This document shows, in pieces, positions 31,424-41,957 of a stretch of 64,000 bases of DNA; the first letter of the stretch is position 1; each line of letters starts with the position of its first letter. The notes under the pieces were generated by a model, which worked only from the letters and a program-made list of their open reading frames with translations, ran no database searches and was not told the DNA's origin. The stretch is from Skeletonema tropicum (lineage: Eukaryota; Bacillariophyta; Thalassiosirophyceae; Thalassiosirales; Thalassiosiraceae). The position numbers were made by a program, and so were the translations under genes. The stretch spans positions 62,001-126,000 of the forward strand of contig JAWZXG010000025.1 in the NCBI GenBank assembly GCA_037178625.1. The letters run 5' to 3'.

Positions 31424-33693
31424 ATGCATCGCCATCAAGAAGTAGAAATCGCTGCACAGCCGAGCCAGAGACAGAGGAGGGGCAGCCGCTTGGCGGTGTG
31501 GACCCTCATCATCTCAATCAGCTTTGTTATTCTATCGCTGAGTATATTGGAACCCCTTTCCCGTGGTTCAGTGCAAAATCATGACAGCAAATTTATTTTG
31601 CCGCAGAAAAATGACTCGGTAGAGGGAGGTACCCATGGATTTGCATCGAATGAGACGGGGGGCGGGGAGACTGCATCATCTTCATGTACGTTTTGCGAAA
31701 TTCTGAATGAGCCAGAATTGGTGGTTCCTCAAGCTGGGGGGAAGAGCACCTGCCGCTCAATACAACTGATGGCTGCTAGTGAAATAAATGGAAGTGACAT
31801 TTGTGCGACTCTTCAGAAGGAGGAGAGAGTGTGTTGCCCGGTGGTGTATGAGAGAGCTGAACCAAACGTACTTTTCCGCACTTATGGAACAGACGATTAT
31901 AACTGGACCAAAGCGCGCATCGTCCAGGAAGCGCTAGACACGAGATGGTTTACGTCGGTGAAGTCAATGGGCCCTGAGGATCTTACGGTTGGATTCAGGG
32001 AAGCATTTAAGGATATATTGAAACAATCTCGTGGGGGTGGCTATTGGATATGGAAGTACGATGTCATTGAGCAAGCAATGGGAACAATGAACGAGGGAGA
32101 CTTTCTTGTTTACTTGGACGCTGGATTTAAGATTAACAAGGATGGCGAGGAACGATTCAAGGAATATCTGAAGATTGTGAACGAATCTCAATATGATATG
32201 TTGTGCCTTCAACTGAAATTTCCCGAACACAAATATACGACTGAAAGGATATTTCAGGTGTTCAATGTTTCCATGGAGGATCCCATAAGGTGATCAGGTC
32301 AGTATGTAGGTGGCTTTCTATTAATGCAAAAGGGGCCTCACCTTCGAAGTTGGTTGACAATGGTCAGGGATGCGCTCTTGTCAGATCCTTGGATTGTCAC
32401 TGACAAATATAACAATGAGGCAAAAGCATTTGATGGCGCGTTCATTGATAACAGGCATGACCAGAGTGTATTTAGTGTGTCAAGGAAGATTCATGGCTGT
32501 GAAATGCTCACAGATGAAAGCTACCCTTTCAACCCTTCCTTCCCCTTTTATGCTGCGAGAATGAGAAAGGAGAAAAGAAAATCAGTTGATACAGGCCATC
32601 AAAGAGCTGTTGAGAACATACATTCAAAGCGTCTTCCGCTGCCATCATCATCAGTCTCGGGAGGAGCTATGACTCGATGCATATTTTGCGAGGGCGAGAA
32701 AGTCATTCCAAATCTAGATTTGGTGGTTCCTAAAACTGGTGGACATTCTTGTCGCTCGATCAAGAAGATGGCAGATGGAGAAATGAAAGGAAGTGCCATT
32801 TGTGCGACTCTTCAGAAGGAGGAGAAAATCTGTTGCCCGGAGGTATATGAGTAAGGTTTGTCGTATGACATTGAGCCGCCGTCGGATCCATCATATGATC
32901 GAGTTGCGGCCAAACATCAAGTTACAGTTCAGGGGGAAAGTGACGGCAATGAGAATGTGACAACCTCCCATCCACCTATTCTATATGGACATGGACAGGT
33001 GGAACATCACTGAACGGCGTCTTGGCTAATACGTTCGAGCGCGTTTGTGGACACAAGGGGTACAGTTATGATGCATTCCAAGACAACGAACGAGCCAAAA
33101 TGAAGTCGGAGAAAGGAGAAACAATTCATCCTGCAGGAAGAAGCAGAGTTATGCCAAAGCTCATGAAGGAAATAGGGTTTGAAGAGTGTGATTACATTAG
33201 TCAAGAAAGCGATTGGACATTCTGGAGGGATACTTTTGGGGGTGTTAAATTTCACGGATTAAAGATGGAGTTGCATGTTCCTTGTCGAGACAGGCTTGAT
33301 CACCTCATGTCGCAGTGTAATTTTAAGCATAGGATGCTTGCATGTGACGCCAAGACAGATGAAGAACTGTTCAAGTCTGTGAAAGAGTGCTATGTTGATT
33401 TAAATCGATATGATCATCAACTAAAGGAGCACTTTGATGTGAGGTGCTTTGACTTCAAGACGCAGTTCACTGACTACCCAGAATATATGTCAGGCATTCT
33501 TCAAAAACGTAGGTTTCAGTCAACACCTTATGTGCAGAGAGTGACAAATAAACCTCGCAATCAAACAAATGAATGTATTTGGGGGAATGCAACTGTTTCG
33601 GAAAAGGTTGAGAAATATCTGTTGGAAACTGTCCCATATTATCAATTCTGTGACAAATGCATGGGAAGCGAGAACGAAATCTTTGACAGTTAG
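31424..33693 (+). pseudogene. Gene A: membrane-anchored Cys6-glycosyltransferase-Cys6-sulfotransferase, disrupted
   Basis: A type II membrane protein. A basic N-terminus and membrane anchor (residues about 25-43) are followed by Cys6 module 1 (C88, C91, C110, C127, C137, C138; nt 31685-31840). Next is a GT-A-like domain with GGGYWIWKYDVIEQAM and the DXD-like VYLDAGF (residue ~230). An in-frame TGA at 32291 interrupts it, but the domain continues without frame change (SGQYVGGFLLMQKG) to about 32560. A linker and Cys6 module 2 (32678-32839) follow, then TAA at 32852, then after a frameshift near 32985 a sulfotransferase-like domain starting WTGGTSLNGVLANTFERVCG and ending at 33693. The order shows an ancestral bimodular enzyme like the gene at 42615-45094. 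The first 289 codons could still be translated. No splice pair I tried repairs the lesions. Confidence 0.75.
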
Positions 33694-34348
33694 GGCTTGG
33701 TGAGTAGGCTCATCGAATCCACTGGAATTTGTACATATAACGAAAACTGGAGGAAGCTCAGTTGAGAAGGCAGCTGCAAAAGTAGGAATCATTTGGGGTG
33801 CATGTCACTACATAGAAGTGGAAGAAATAGGTTGCTCCTCCGGATTATTACTCGTGCCGTATCGGTTGGCTCAATTCTCACTTTTACTTTAGTAGTGAAA
33901 AACTAGTTCTTGGCAGAATGACCAGTTCTCGGAATAATGCTTTCTAAAATCAATTCTGGCTCGATTTGAGAGCTTTAAAGCGGGAATATTGTAGCACACG
34001 ATCTTGCGATCAAGGAGATATAATTAGGCAATCGGTAGACCACTTGCTGAATGAGCTGTGTGTGCTCAATGGCAGAAAGTCGACGATTGGCTCGAATCGA
34101 TTTACGGAGTTAGATTCGCCGTAAAAGTCTTGTAATTAAATTTTTTGCTCTCCAGACGGCCCACTTCATTGCCAAGATGCTCACTATCCACCATACCCTC
34201 TCCTCAGAAGATGAAACGATCAACGCCATCAAATACTTTTGCCTCTTGTTATATTTGTCAGTGACAATCCAAGGATCTGACAAGAGCTTATGAGCGATTT
34301 GCAGATTCTCTTGAACGTACCAAAAACTTATTTGTAGTTCAAGATTAT
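33694..34348. other. Spacer with a copy of a gene-cluster intron sequence
   Basis: No gene. At 33846-33891 lies TATTACTCGTGCCGTATCGG and its continuation, a sequence closely related to the intron of the gene at 42615-45094 and to 49268-49312. The rest is AT-rich, with no recognised feature. Confidence 0.6.
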
Positions 34349-34945
34349 GTGCAAGATGAAAACTCCACAGGACACAATGGTTGCACTGCTGTGTTCAGCA
34401 ATCTGTCCAATGAGCCACCAAGATTGTTTGTGACAGAATCCAGTAGATGCGATTGTGCTACAAGACTTGCCAATGATGAAGATATGTGCCCTCATGAAAT
34501 TCTAGCAAAAGGTGGATTTCAAGAATCATTATTCAAGCCAAGACACTTCGCACGAACACGTGTTTCCGGATCCATTATTGGTTGGACGGACACATCTAAC
34601 ACAGGAGAAGGAAACTCTCTTGACGCTATGATAGGATACGAGGCTGAAAACATTTCACCTGCCCAAGGTGACTTATCTGTTGGTAATTTAGATGATGGTA
34701 TGTTAGTGGAAGAAACGAATGAATTGAATGAATGCCCGATTCCGGTCTCAAAGGCGTGTCTGATCGGACACAATGTACAAGGGAACTTAGTACTGAGGCC
34801 CATGAGTTTTTGAGTGCCTTGAAAACTGCCTCAACCCCATTCTGGAGTGCCTTATCGCTGCAACCAACCAAATCGCAAGTAACAGCTCCTGAATACCATC
34901 CTAAACTAATCACTTAATTTTCTAAAAAAAAAAAAAAAAAAAAAA
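34349..34945 (+). pseudogene. MULE-type transposase C-terminal remnant (SWIM finger), followed by a retroposon-like A-tail
   Basis: The frame 34349-34813 includes RCDCATRLANDEDMCPHEIL, which fits the SWIM zinc finger C-x-C...C-x-H found after the DDE domain of Mutator-like transposases. Upstream catalytic sequence is absent, and the frame breaks near 34810. The stretch ends in a 33-bp sequence (34884-34916, AGCTCCTGAATACCATCCTA onward) that also occurs at 60836-60868; both are followed by a long A run. That points to a retroposed 3' end overlapping or inserted in the MULE remnant. Family evidence is the SWIM pattern only. Confidence 0.45.
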
Positions 34946-35065
34946 TCACCTTGGCAATCACCTTGGCCTTGACCCTTGACCTTTGGCTAAGTATGGCTGA
35001 CCTCTTCTGACGACATGATGCGACATTGATGAGACCACAAGTACTTTATCATTCCTACATAACCG

Positions 35066-36301
35066 ATGCAGATATCAGTGAGTGAGAATAAGGGGGTTAG
35101 TGTGATTATATTATTTGCAATGTTTTTCGGGTTGCTAGGTTTACCACTATTTTCGGTAGAGTGTGCTACTGCATTTCATCAACCATCGATACGGTACATC
35201 CACGTCCATCAAAGTCAATGCCGTCATCCAACAATGCCTTTTCTCTACGCTACAAAAAATGAATGCATTGCAGCAAACAAGAAGTATCTGAATCGAAAAC
35301 TTGGATTGACAAAAGATCAATTGCAGAGACTGCAGACAGATGGATTGCCTAACATACTGACACTGGAAGAAGGGATATTGGAGGAACGAGTAGATTGGCT
35401 GAAGAAGCGCCTCAAACTAAAAAACAATAAACAAGTTCGAAAGATTGTTCAACATCAGCCGCATGTATTAGCAAAACTGTCATCTAATTTGGCACAAAAG
35501 ATTGACTACTTACAAACTAGACTACTACTCAGCGATAATTCTTTGAGGAAAATGTTCTTAGAAGCACCTCACTTGATTCCGTGCAGTACAGAAAACATGG
35601 AGGATACGTTGAATTGGCTTCAAAAGCGACTACGCTTGGATGATCGCCAACTGACAAAGTTGATACGCCGGGCCCCGTACACACTGGGATGCAGCGTTTC
35701 TGAAAATCTTGAACCTACGCTCGTTTGGATTCAACAACGCTTAAATGTATTGGATGATTTCTCTATTAGCAGGGTAGTACAGAAAATGCCGCGGATTTTG
35801 CATCTCAACATTGAGGCTAACCTCGAACCTAAATTTGATTGGCTTCAGCATCAATTTAACTTGGATGATGATGCTTTGGGGAAGATGGTGCAACGGTCTC
35901 CAACATTTCTTGGCCTAAGTATTGATACATGGGAAGTGAAATTAGATTGGATAGAGAGGCGTCTTCATTTGTCAGACCAAGACCTCTCGGAATTTATTGT
36001 GAGATATCCGTGTTTACTGAATTGTAACATTGAGTCCAATCTCGATTTGACGCTAAACTTTTACATCGATGCATTGGGAAATGAAAGTGAAGCTGTAAGG
36101 CTAGTCACAAATAATCCTAGCCTATTAGCTTACAGTTTGGAAAAAAGGTTGAAGCCTCGATTGCAGGAGTCACGAGATGCTGGCATATTGATAGATGCTG
36201 GTTGTTTGCGGAGGATTGGACAGTATACCGAAGACTACTGGAAAATGGCTATTTCTTTTGTGCGTGACCATAAAGACCTAGGTATCATAGCCTTACCGTA
36301 G
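35066..36301 (+). CDS. mTERF-like helical-repeat protein, probably plastid-targeted
   Basis: The 411-residue protein is built of about nine repeats of roughly 36 residues, each with a DWLKKRLKLKNNKQVRKIV-type helix pair and a conserved Pro (QHQPHVL, LEAPHLI, RRAPYTL, QKMPRIL, QRSPTFL, VRYPCLL, TNNPSLL), the signature of the mTERF family. These proteins bind organellar nucleic acid and act in transcription termination, splicing or translation in mitochondria and plastids. The N-terminus has a hydrophobic signal (about 11-32) followed by ATAFHQP (residues 34-40). This matches the ASAFAP motif, with Phe at the cleavage site, used by diatoms to target secondary plastids. Single exon. The targeting prediction is from motif only. 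Confidence 0.88.
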   Translation: MQISVSENKGVSVIILFAMFFGLLGLPLFSVECATAFHQPSIRYIHVHQSQCRHPTMPFLYATKNECIAANKKYLNRKLGLTKDQLQRLQTDGLPNILTLEEGILEERVDWLKKRLKLKNNKQVRKIVQHQPHVLAKLSSNLAQKIDYLQTRLLLSDNSLRKMFLEAPHLIPCSTENMEDTLNWLQKRLRLDDRQLTKLIRRAPYTLGCSVSENLEPTLVWIQQRLNVLDDFSISRVVQKMPRILHLNIEANLEPKFDWLQHQFNLDDDALGKMVQRSPTFLGLSIDTWEVKLDWIERRLHLSDQDLSEFIVRYPCLLNCNIESNLDLTLNFYIDALGNESEAVRLVTNNPSLLAYSLEKRLKPRLQESRDAGILIDAGCLRRIGQYTEDYWKMAISFVRDHKDLGIIALP

Positions 36302-36363
36302 GACGAAAAGGGAATGCACTTAGTTGCTCATTAATTATTACTTTTATCTTTAACATAATTAAT

Positions 36364-37281
36364 TTACTCATCATCTTCGGCTTCGAGTTCAGCGTTCTTG
36401 GCATCCTTCTTAGCCTGGACACGGGCTTTCCTCTCCTCAAGAGTGAGCTTGGCTGTACGCTTAAAGGACTTATCTGGACTGAAAGCCTTCTTCTCACTGG
36501 GTGAAGGATCCTCGCGGATCTTCTCGTGAACGCTCTCGTACAACTCCTCAAGACCATCAGCCTCAATATCATTCTCAAGGTATGCAGCGAATTGTGCTTG
36601 GTATTTGGTGTTATCTTCCTCCTCAAGGTATTCCATGTATTCACCAACATGTCCTCCGAAAATACGTTCACGGTGCATGTCGGCATCGTACTCCTTGGAA
36701 TCACGATCGTATCCAGGGAAACGCTTCTCAGAGTGGGGGATGTCCAATCCACCATCAGCGGCACCCTTCAAGGCGCCGAAAATACGGCATCCAGTGGAGG
36801 TGGTCTTTACTCCAACATCCAGAAGAGCGCGGAAGGGACGCTTATCTTCATCGACCTCATCGACGTAGTAAGTAGTCTTACCAATTGTGGTAGAGACGAC
36901 ATTTCCATCAACTTCATCGTTTCCTTCATAGACATCATCGAGTCCAACCTTTTGGAGGAGACGACGAGCACAAAGAAGACCGGTGCAGTAAGCAGCGGCG
37001 TAGTTCTTAAGTCCTACACTCAATCCATAACGGGGCAACTCGTTGGAGCTGGCCGAAGTCAAAATCCTGTCTCCATCGATAAGAGAGTAGGCAATCTGGC
37101 AAATAACCTGCTTATTGGTGAAACGAACGACGAAACGGTATTTGGGAGATTGGTACTTGTTCTTAGCCTGGCAGCAAAGACGCTTGCGTTGACGGTAGTC
37201 GGTCTTTCCCTCGCGACGACGACGGAACTTGACCTGGTACCTCTTGAAGTACGCTTTGGATTTTTGGAGCTTGACGAAAGT
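36364..37281 (-). CDS. RPL5: 60S ribosomal protein uL18 (L5), main exon
   Basis: The exon encodes 305 residues starting [19 protein letters not shown], followed by [24 protein letters not shown]-type [16 protein letters not shown], and [20 protein letters not shown], all hallmark blocks of eukaryotic uL18, which binds 5S rRNA in the large subunit. The length and C-terminal Lys/Ala-rich tail fit the family. There is no ATG directly upstream in frame: the codons before Thr are TGA TAG, and the preceding TTATGATAG is a good 3' splice site. The initiator Met must therefore be in a very short upstream exon. A candidate ATGCAT before GTTAGC lies near 37410 but has a weak donor, so I leave the first exon unplaced. 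Confidence 0.95.
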   Translation of the reverse strand, partial: TFVKLQKSKAYFKRYQVKFRRRREGKTDYRQRKRLCCQAKNKYQSPKYRFVVRFTNKQVICQIAYSLIDGDRILTSASSNELPRYGLSVGLKNYAAAYCTGLLCARRLLQKVGLDDVYEGNDEVDGNVVSTTIGKTTYYVDEVDEDKRPFRALLDVGVKTTSTGCRIFGALKGAADGGLDIPHSEKRFPGYDRDSKEYDADMHRERIFGGHVGEYMEYLEEEDNTKYQAQFAAYLENDIEADGLEELYESVHEKIREDPSPSEKKAFSPDKSFKRTAKLTLEERKARVQAKKDAKNAELEAEDDE

Positions 37282-37854
37282 CTATCATAACAATTGATGT
37301 AAAAAGTGGAGAGTTAGTTGATATCGTGTTGAAAAGCAATTTGATAGAATGCAACTTGTGCACGAAGCAATAGATTGAACGCTCAGAATTTCCGAAGACG
37401 CTAACATGCATAGCAACAAAAATCTTGCTAATCCAGGCTAGTATGCATAGTAATAAATTTCCTGCCGATCCAGAGAACCACAGTCGCTACCAGAGCACGC
37501 ACCATGTTGACGAACAGATGAGTCGAAGAAGTGGTCTCCCTTGAGAGAGAGGTGAGATGGGCGCTGTAGAAATCTACTATCGGAATTAGTATCATGCTCT
37601 ATCAGGTCGAAGTAAATGGTAAAGAGGAGGAGACGGACAAAAGCGAAGAGAGATGTTCCCATTTTTGGCGGGACATATCTCGATCGAGATGAATAGAACA
37701 TGGCTAACGATGAGATTTTCCGTCAGCCGTACACTATAGCCACAGCATTACGCCGATCTTTCATCTCAGTCACCTACTGTACTCCATGAGATTAGGCTCT
37801 TAAAAATCGTGGCTGGTATTCACTATTACAAACAAACAAAGACTATCAATCATC
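37282..37854. other. uL18 5' intron and divergent promoter region with gene B
   Basis: No separate gene is supported. The region must contain the uL18 first exon and intron and the promoters of both divergent genes. C/T-rich and CACGATTT-like stretches precede the gene B ATG. Confidence 0.4.
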
Positions 37855-39801
37855 ATGATTCAATCACGATTTTATGCCACTCTAATTCTAATGGTCTTCG
37901 CTGCGGCAAATTTTGCCATCTTCAAGAATTTGCAAACAACTTATTTTCTATCAGTAACTTCAAGTGATAAGCTGCAACAACAGGATACTAGAGCTACTGC
38001 TACCAATCTTGATGGTTTCGAGAGTAAAGCCGACAACGACAATGTCCGCATAATTGCACTTTGCGGCAGGTCATCTCATTTTGATGCCGCATTTCGGAAA
38101 ATATCCGAGTGGCTGCCTCGAATTTTGTATGCGGGAATGTTTCAACCCTCCGAGAACGGAACGAGTCCACAGACTCAGAGGGCTTGGTGTGAAAATAAAA
38201 TTGAGCAATGGGTATCATTGGAGCTGCAGCGGAGGCAAATACCAACGTCCAAGTCGACATCAATTGAAGTGGTTTACTCAGACGATAACAAGTTCAAACA
38301 AAAGTCTACTCTGAATATCACCTTAGTAGGACAATCGAAGGAGCCACCCAAATGGGAAGGTGGAATGCACACACCATCTCAGCTTACTCATTTCCAAAGA
38401 GTTATCCATAGTTGGGGTGAAGTAGCTTGGTCCAAAGGTGTGAAGTGTTCTAAAGACGACTCAAAGCTACATGTATATCGAAGCAGGCAATTGTGGTCAG
38501 TCGCTCAGGAGGAGGATTGTGCAGTAGTGCATCTCCCAGCAATATTGCCTTATATGGAGGGATTCCTGAACAAATTTATACAGACTGGATTGTATCCCAC
38601 CAATGAAACGATGACTTCTTTACTATCACGTCGACTCACACATGATCAAGCTCGTCAAAGCCTCAGATCCAAATCAAGCTTTTGCATCCTAATAACAATG
38701 ACTACATTTCAACCTCGATATTCTACCGATGCGTTGGTGCGACATGCCCTGTGCCGTCTTCTAACAAAGCATTACAAAAAATGTGCAGCAGTTCATTCAT
38801 GGAAGGGGATTAATAAACAGAATATTACTGTTCAAAAAGGCCTCGAAAATGCACATGAAGCAATGAGAGATTACAAGTTTGTTATCACGATGCCAAACCA
38901 TTTTCAAGATGGTTATATAGCCGAGAAAACACTGCATCGATATCTTGCACGGTCAGTAGCAATCACTTCCATTCCAAATATCGGGCAGTATGTCAATGCT
39001 GATGGGATGATAGCGTGTCACTTGCCAGAAGAAGAACTGAGAAAGGTGCAGATGTACTATAAAGGCAACTTCAAATGGATGCCTTTTAATACTACTCCAG
39101 AAATGTGGGATTCCGAAGATGAGATCAAGCCCGTAAAGTATGATCCATATGCAAACAATAGTATGGGGGACGAGCCTGTTTTGAAGTTTGCTACATCTCA
39201 GTGGGAGAAAGCTCTCCAGCCTTGCATCGATGAAATCATTCGAGTAGATCAAGATGACAGTGTGTACATTGAGAAGTTGATGCAGCCGTACGTTCTGAAT
39301 GAAGGGCAGAATTCTATTTTTGATGGATCCTATGTTGCCATGAGCGCGTTGCAATGGTTTCTTTGGAAAAACAGTCCGCTGGTTCAAGGATTAGAAGTTC
39401 AAATTCGTAGTTTGGATGGAATGTGGGAACAAACGCCCGGCTGGGGGAAGCCATTAGAGAAAAAGTTTGAAGATGTGTCTGATTATTATTCGAAAACCAG
39501 AAATGAGGTAGGCTCCTATCCGTATCGTCATACTCAGCATGGATCTGCCCACCAGAACACATCACTGAAAACAAAGACATTGCTACCCACTGCTCCTCAA
39601 GCATCAAGGGTGAATAGCACGACCAAATGCACATTTTGCGACGGCAGGGAAAGCGGTTTCAATCCAGATTGGGTGGTTCTTGAAGCAGGGGAAAATTCTT
39701 GCGGCGCGATAAAGGCAATGGCTGCTGGACAATTGAACGGAAGCGACATATGTGCTACTATTCAGAAGGAGGAGAGTGTGTGTTGTCCGGATCAACATTA
39801 A
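37855..39801 (+). CDS. Gene B: membrane-anchored GT10-like glycosyltransferase with C-terminal Cys6 module
   Basis: The 648-residue type II membrane protein has an N-terminal anchor (residues about 7-24) and a luminal catalytic region. The block DYKFVITMPNHFQDGYIAEK, then RYLARSVAITSIPNIGQYVN, resembles the donor-binding region of alpha-1,3-fucosyltransferases (GT10: YKF-x-L-x-F-E-N ... DY-x-TEK), though the usual FEN is MPN. A spacer is followed by the Cys6 module (C592, C595, C616, C633, C643, C644; nt 39628-39789), and the protein ends three residues after CCP. In sister genes a second enzyme follows such an internal module, so this gene may have lost its second half. Single exon, convergent with gene C. 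The GT10 assignment is moderate. Confidence 0.75.
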   Translation: MIQSRFYATLILMVFAAANFAIFKNLQTTYFLSVTSSDKLQQQDTRATATNLDGFESKADNDNVRIIALCGRSSHFDAAFRKISEWLPRILYAGMFQPSENGTSPQTQRAWCENKIEQWVSLELQRRQIPTSKSTSIEVVYSDDNKFKQKSTLNITLVGQSKEPPKWEGGMHTPSQLTHFQRVIHSWGEVAWSKGVKCSKDDSKLHVYRSRQLWSVAQEEDCAVVHLPAILPYMEGFLNKFIQTGLYPTNETMTSLLSRRLTHDQARQSLRSKSSFCILITMTTFQPRYSTDALVRHALCRLLTKHYKKCAAVHSWKGINKQNITVQKGLENAHEAMRDYKFVITMPNHFQDGYIAEKTLHRYLARSVAITSIPNIGQYVNADGMIACHLPEEELRKVQMYYKGNFKWMPFNTTPEMWDSEDEIKPVKYDPYANNSMGDEPVLKFATSQWEKALQPCIDEIIRVDQDDSVYIEKLMQPYVLNEGQNSIFDGSYVAMSALQWFLWKNSPLVQGLEVQIRSLDGMWEQTPGWGKPLEKKFEDVSDYYSKTRNEVGSYPYRHTQHGSAHQNTSLKTKTLLPTAPQASRVNSTTKCTFCDGRESGFNPDWVVLEAGENSCGAIKAMAAGQLNGSDICATIQKEESVCCPDQH

Positions 39802-40112
39802 TCCCAACATCAACTACTACTGCATTACCTTGCTTTCTCTCTTCTTGAAACTTGCTACTTGGCATTTTTTGCAGCAAGTAAATCTCTATTTCTTTCCTTC
39901 ATCGCATGAGCCCTCCTCGCCTCGACAGTCTTCTCAAAAAGAGGTCTTCTGTCATTCGCACGTCGTGTACGCAAATATCCGACATCATGGGACGATGTTT
40001 GGTGTTCGCACGATGTCACGCCCAGTCCCTACTTCCCATCAACTTAATGGACTGCTATTGCTTGCTGCAGGTAAGGAAGATTGTATTTTGTTTGCACGAT
40101 ATTAGTGTTAGT
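39802..40112. other. Convergent spacer between genes B and C
   Basis: No gene recognised. Weak short frames are present, and no remnant of a second catalytic domain for gene B could be identified. Confidence 0.4.
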
Positions 40113-41756
40113 TTAGTGGAAAAACAACCAACCGGCAATTGGTAGACCCAGCGTTCGACCCCTGGGCAATAGTCCCTCGGTAAACATCATATTTCTATCT
40201 TTCTTATTAGGACCGACACTGTACGCATCTGACTTAGACTGAATATAGTTCTCTGTGAAAGCAACGCTCCACTTAGAACATCGTATCGCTCCGCTCGGCT
40301 CATCTTCCCCATGGAGATGCTCCGCTCGCTGCGCTCGCTTCGCAAGGACCGCAGCACCAGCTACGTAGGGTGGAAAGTAAGGCTCAGGGTATTGGTCTAG
40401 ACTCACATAGTAACGACTTTTGGGGTTTCGAAGAGGTTTCGCATACTTCATGCTGCTAGAACCCCAATAGTGAACAGATGACGGGTGCTTCTCCTTCACG
40501 AGCTGTTCGAGACTTCCCATGGCAACATAAGAATCATCATCAGTTTTCAACGCATGCGAGTAAGTCAAGTTTAGCTCGGACGCCATTATATTGACCACCT
40601 GAAAAAACATCGATGACTTAAATGTGATCAACCTGAAGGACTCCTCCAAATCAACCCATATAATATCTTTATACCTGTGGTATTCTTCTTCGATGTCATC
40701 CCAAGACCCAGCTATAACAAAGAAGACCGTGCTGTCAGCTGCCCACGTAGAACGGATGACATTTCTCCAGCGAAAATTATTGGAAGTTGAGAGAACGCCA
40801 ACAATAATAGCTTTGGGCTTTCCAATAAATGAGCCTGCTTCAGCAGCAAAACGTATTCCCCTGCAAGAAACATTGGCGCTTCGAACGTTAACGTTAACTT
40901 TTGTAAAAACGGTGCTGTTTTCCACATTAGGAGTGCAGTTAGCGAAAGTGCCGGTCCGAACAAGAAGAGCTTCGTTATGATTGTGAAGTAGACCTTCGCG
41001 ATAGTCTACAGATTCTTCTAACCCCTTACCAGACGAAGGTATGAAGTATTTCAATGTCACTTCGTGTGTTTCCACTACGCTAACAACTTGGGCCAGAAAA
41101 AGTTCATTTTGTCTTTCATAGACCACTGGATCACCTATTTTGAAGGGGGCAATCATATTTTGTCGATTTGTAACACCAGAAACACTGGACAACACACTCT
41201 CTCCTCCTTCTGAAGAGCCGAACAAATGGCACTTCCATTCATTTCTCCATCTGCCATCTTCTTGATCGAACGACAAGTATTTCCTCCAGTTTTAGGAACC
41301 ACCAAATCTAAACTTGTAATGACTGCCCCACCCTCGCAAAATGTGCATTGAGTCGTTGCTCCTATTGGTGCCGATGATGATGATTTTGGCGAGAGACGCT
41401 GTGAATCTATCTGCTGCACAGCTCTCTGATGGCCAGCACTGACCGATTTTTTTCTATCCTTTGTATTTGTCATTCCACTACCCAATGTCAAGGTATGGAA
41501 CTGCCATTGTCACAGCTGCAGGAGGTATCATACCGCTGCGTATGTGAGTTATCTTCAAGTACCAAGAGATCACGTGGTATCCATTAGCAATTTCTTGGAA
41601 CGCATTTTTCATCTTGCACATCATGCACGTCCAAAGATAATGATAATACGGGTACGATGATGAACGATGGTATTGTACGGAATGCTCTAGTAAACTACTA
41701 TCGGTCGTTTCCAAAAAACTAGTGCAAATGAAAGTCTTGGCAGTGTACAAGAACAA
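40113..41756 (-). pseudogene. Gene C: Cys6 module plus GT31-type galactosyltransferase, with frameshifts
   Basis: Three overlapping minus-strand frames make one broken gene. Frame 1 (41756-41478) ends AVTMAVPYLDIG. Dropping one T in GGGTAG at the junction would continue it as IGSGMTNTKD. Frame 2 (41491-41153) holds the spacer HQRAVQQ and the Cys6 module (41347-41186). A second frameshift right after CCP leads into frame 3 (to 40113). Frame 3 begins with a small region, FKIGDPVVYERQNELFLAQV, that looks like a Tudor/SH3-like barrel. It is followed by a GT31 beta-1,3-glycosyltransferase domain: WRNVIRSTWA, LKTDDDSYVAM (DXD) and PPYVAGAAVLAKR. GT31 enzymes add galactose or related sugars in the Golgi. 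No membrane anchor is visible, so the 5' half, perhaps a first enzyme, is lost. Sequencing errors could mimic the two frameshifts. Confidence 0.75.
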
Positions 41757-41957
41757 AGAACTACTTGTCTGATAAATTTAGGACCAATCGATTCACATAC
41801 ACAAACACACTATCATCAATGGAAGGAACAATTGAAACAAACAGAGAACGATCTACATTCTTCACCTACAGAATCATCTTCTTGACCTTGTCGTTGGAAT
41901 GGAGTACTTCCAAGCAACACTGAAACAAAGAGCTACTCTGCCAGAAGGAAACTGCAA

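Noticed and set aside
32291..32293. TGA in gene A as a selenocysteine codon
   Set aside because: It is not at a Cys or redox position, and the same gene has a TAA and a frameshift further on, so simple decay is more likely.
32840..32998. An intron with donor at GTATATGAG or GTAAGG repairing the end of gene A
   Set aside because: The candidate acceptors tested (such as GGACAG at about 32998) leave the sulfotransferase frame out of phase or run into a stop.
36526..37290. Long plus-strand frame of 254 codons antisense to uL18
   Set aside because: It is the antisense shadow of a highly biased ribosomal protein gene.
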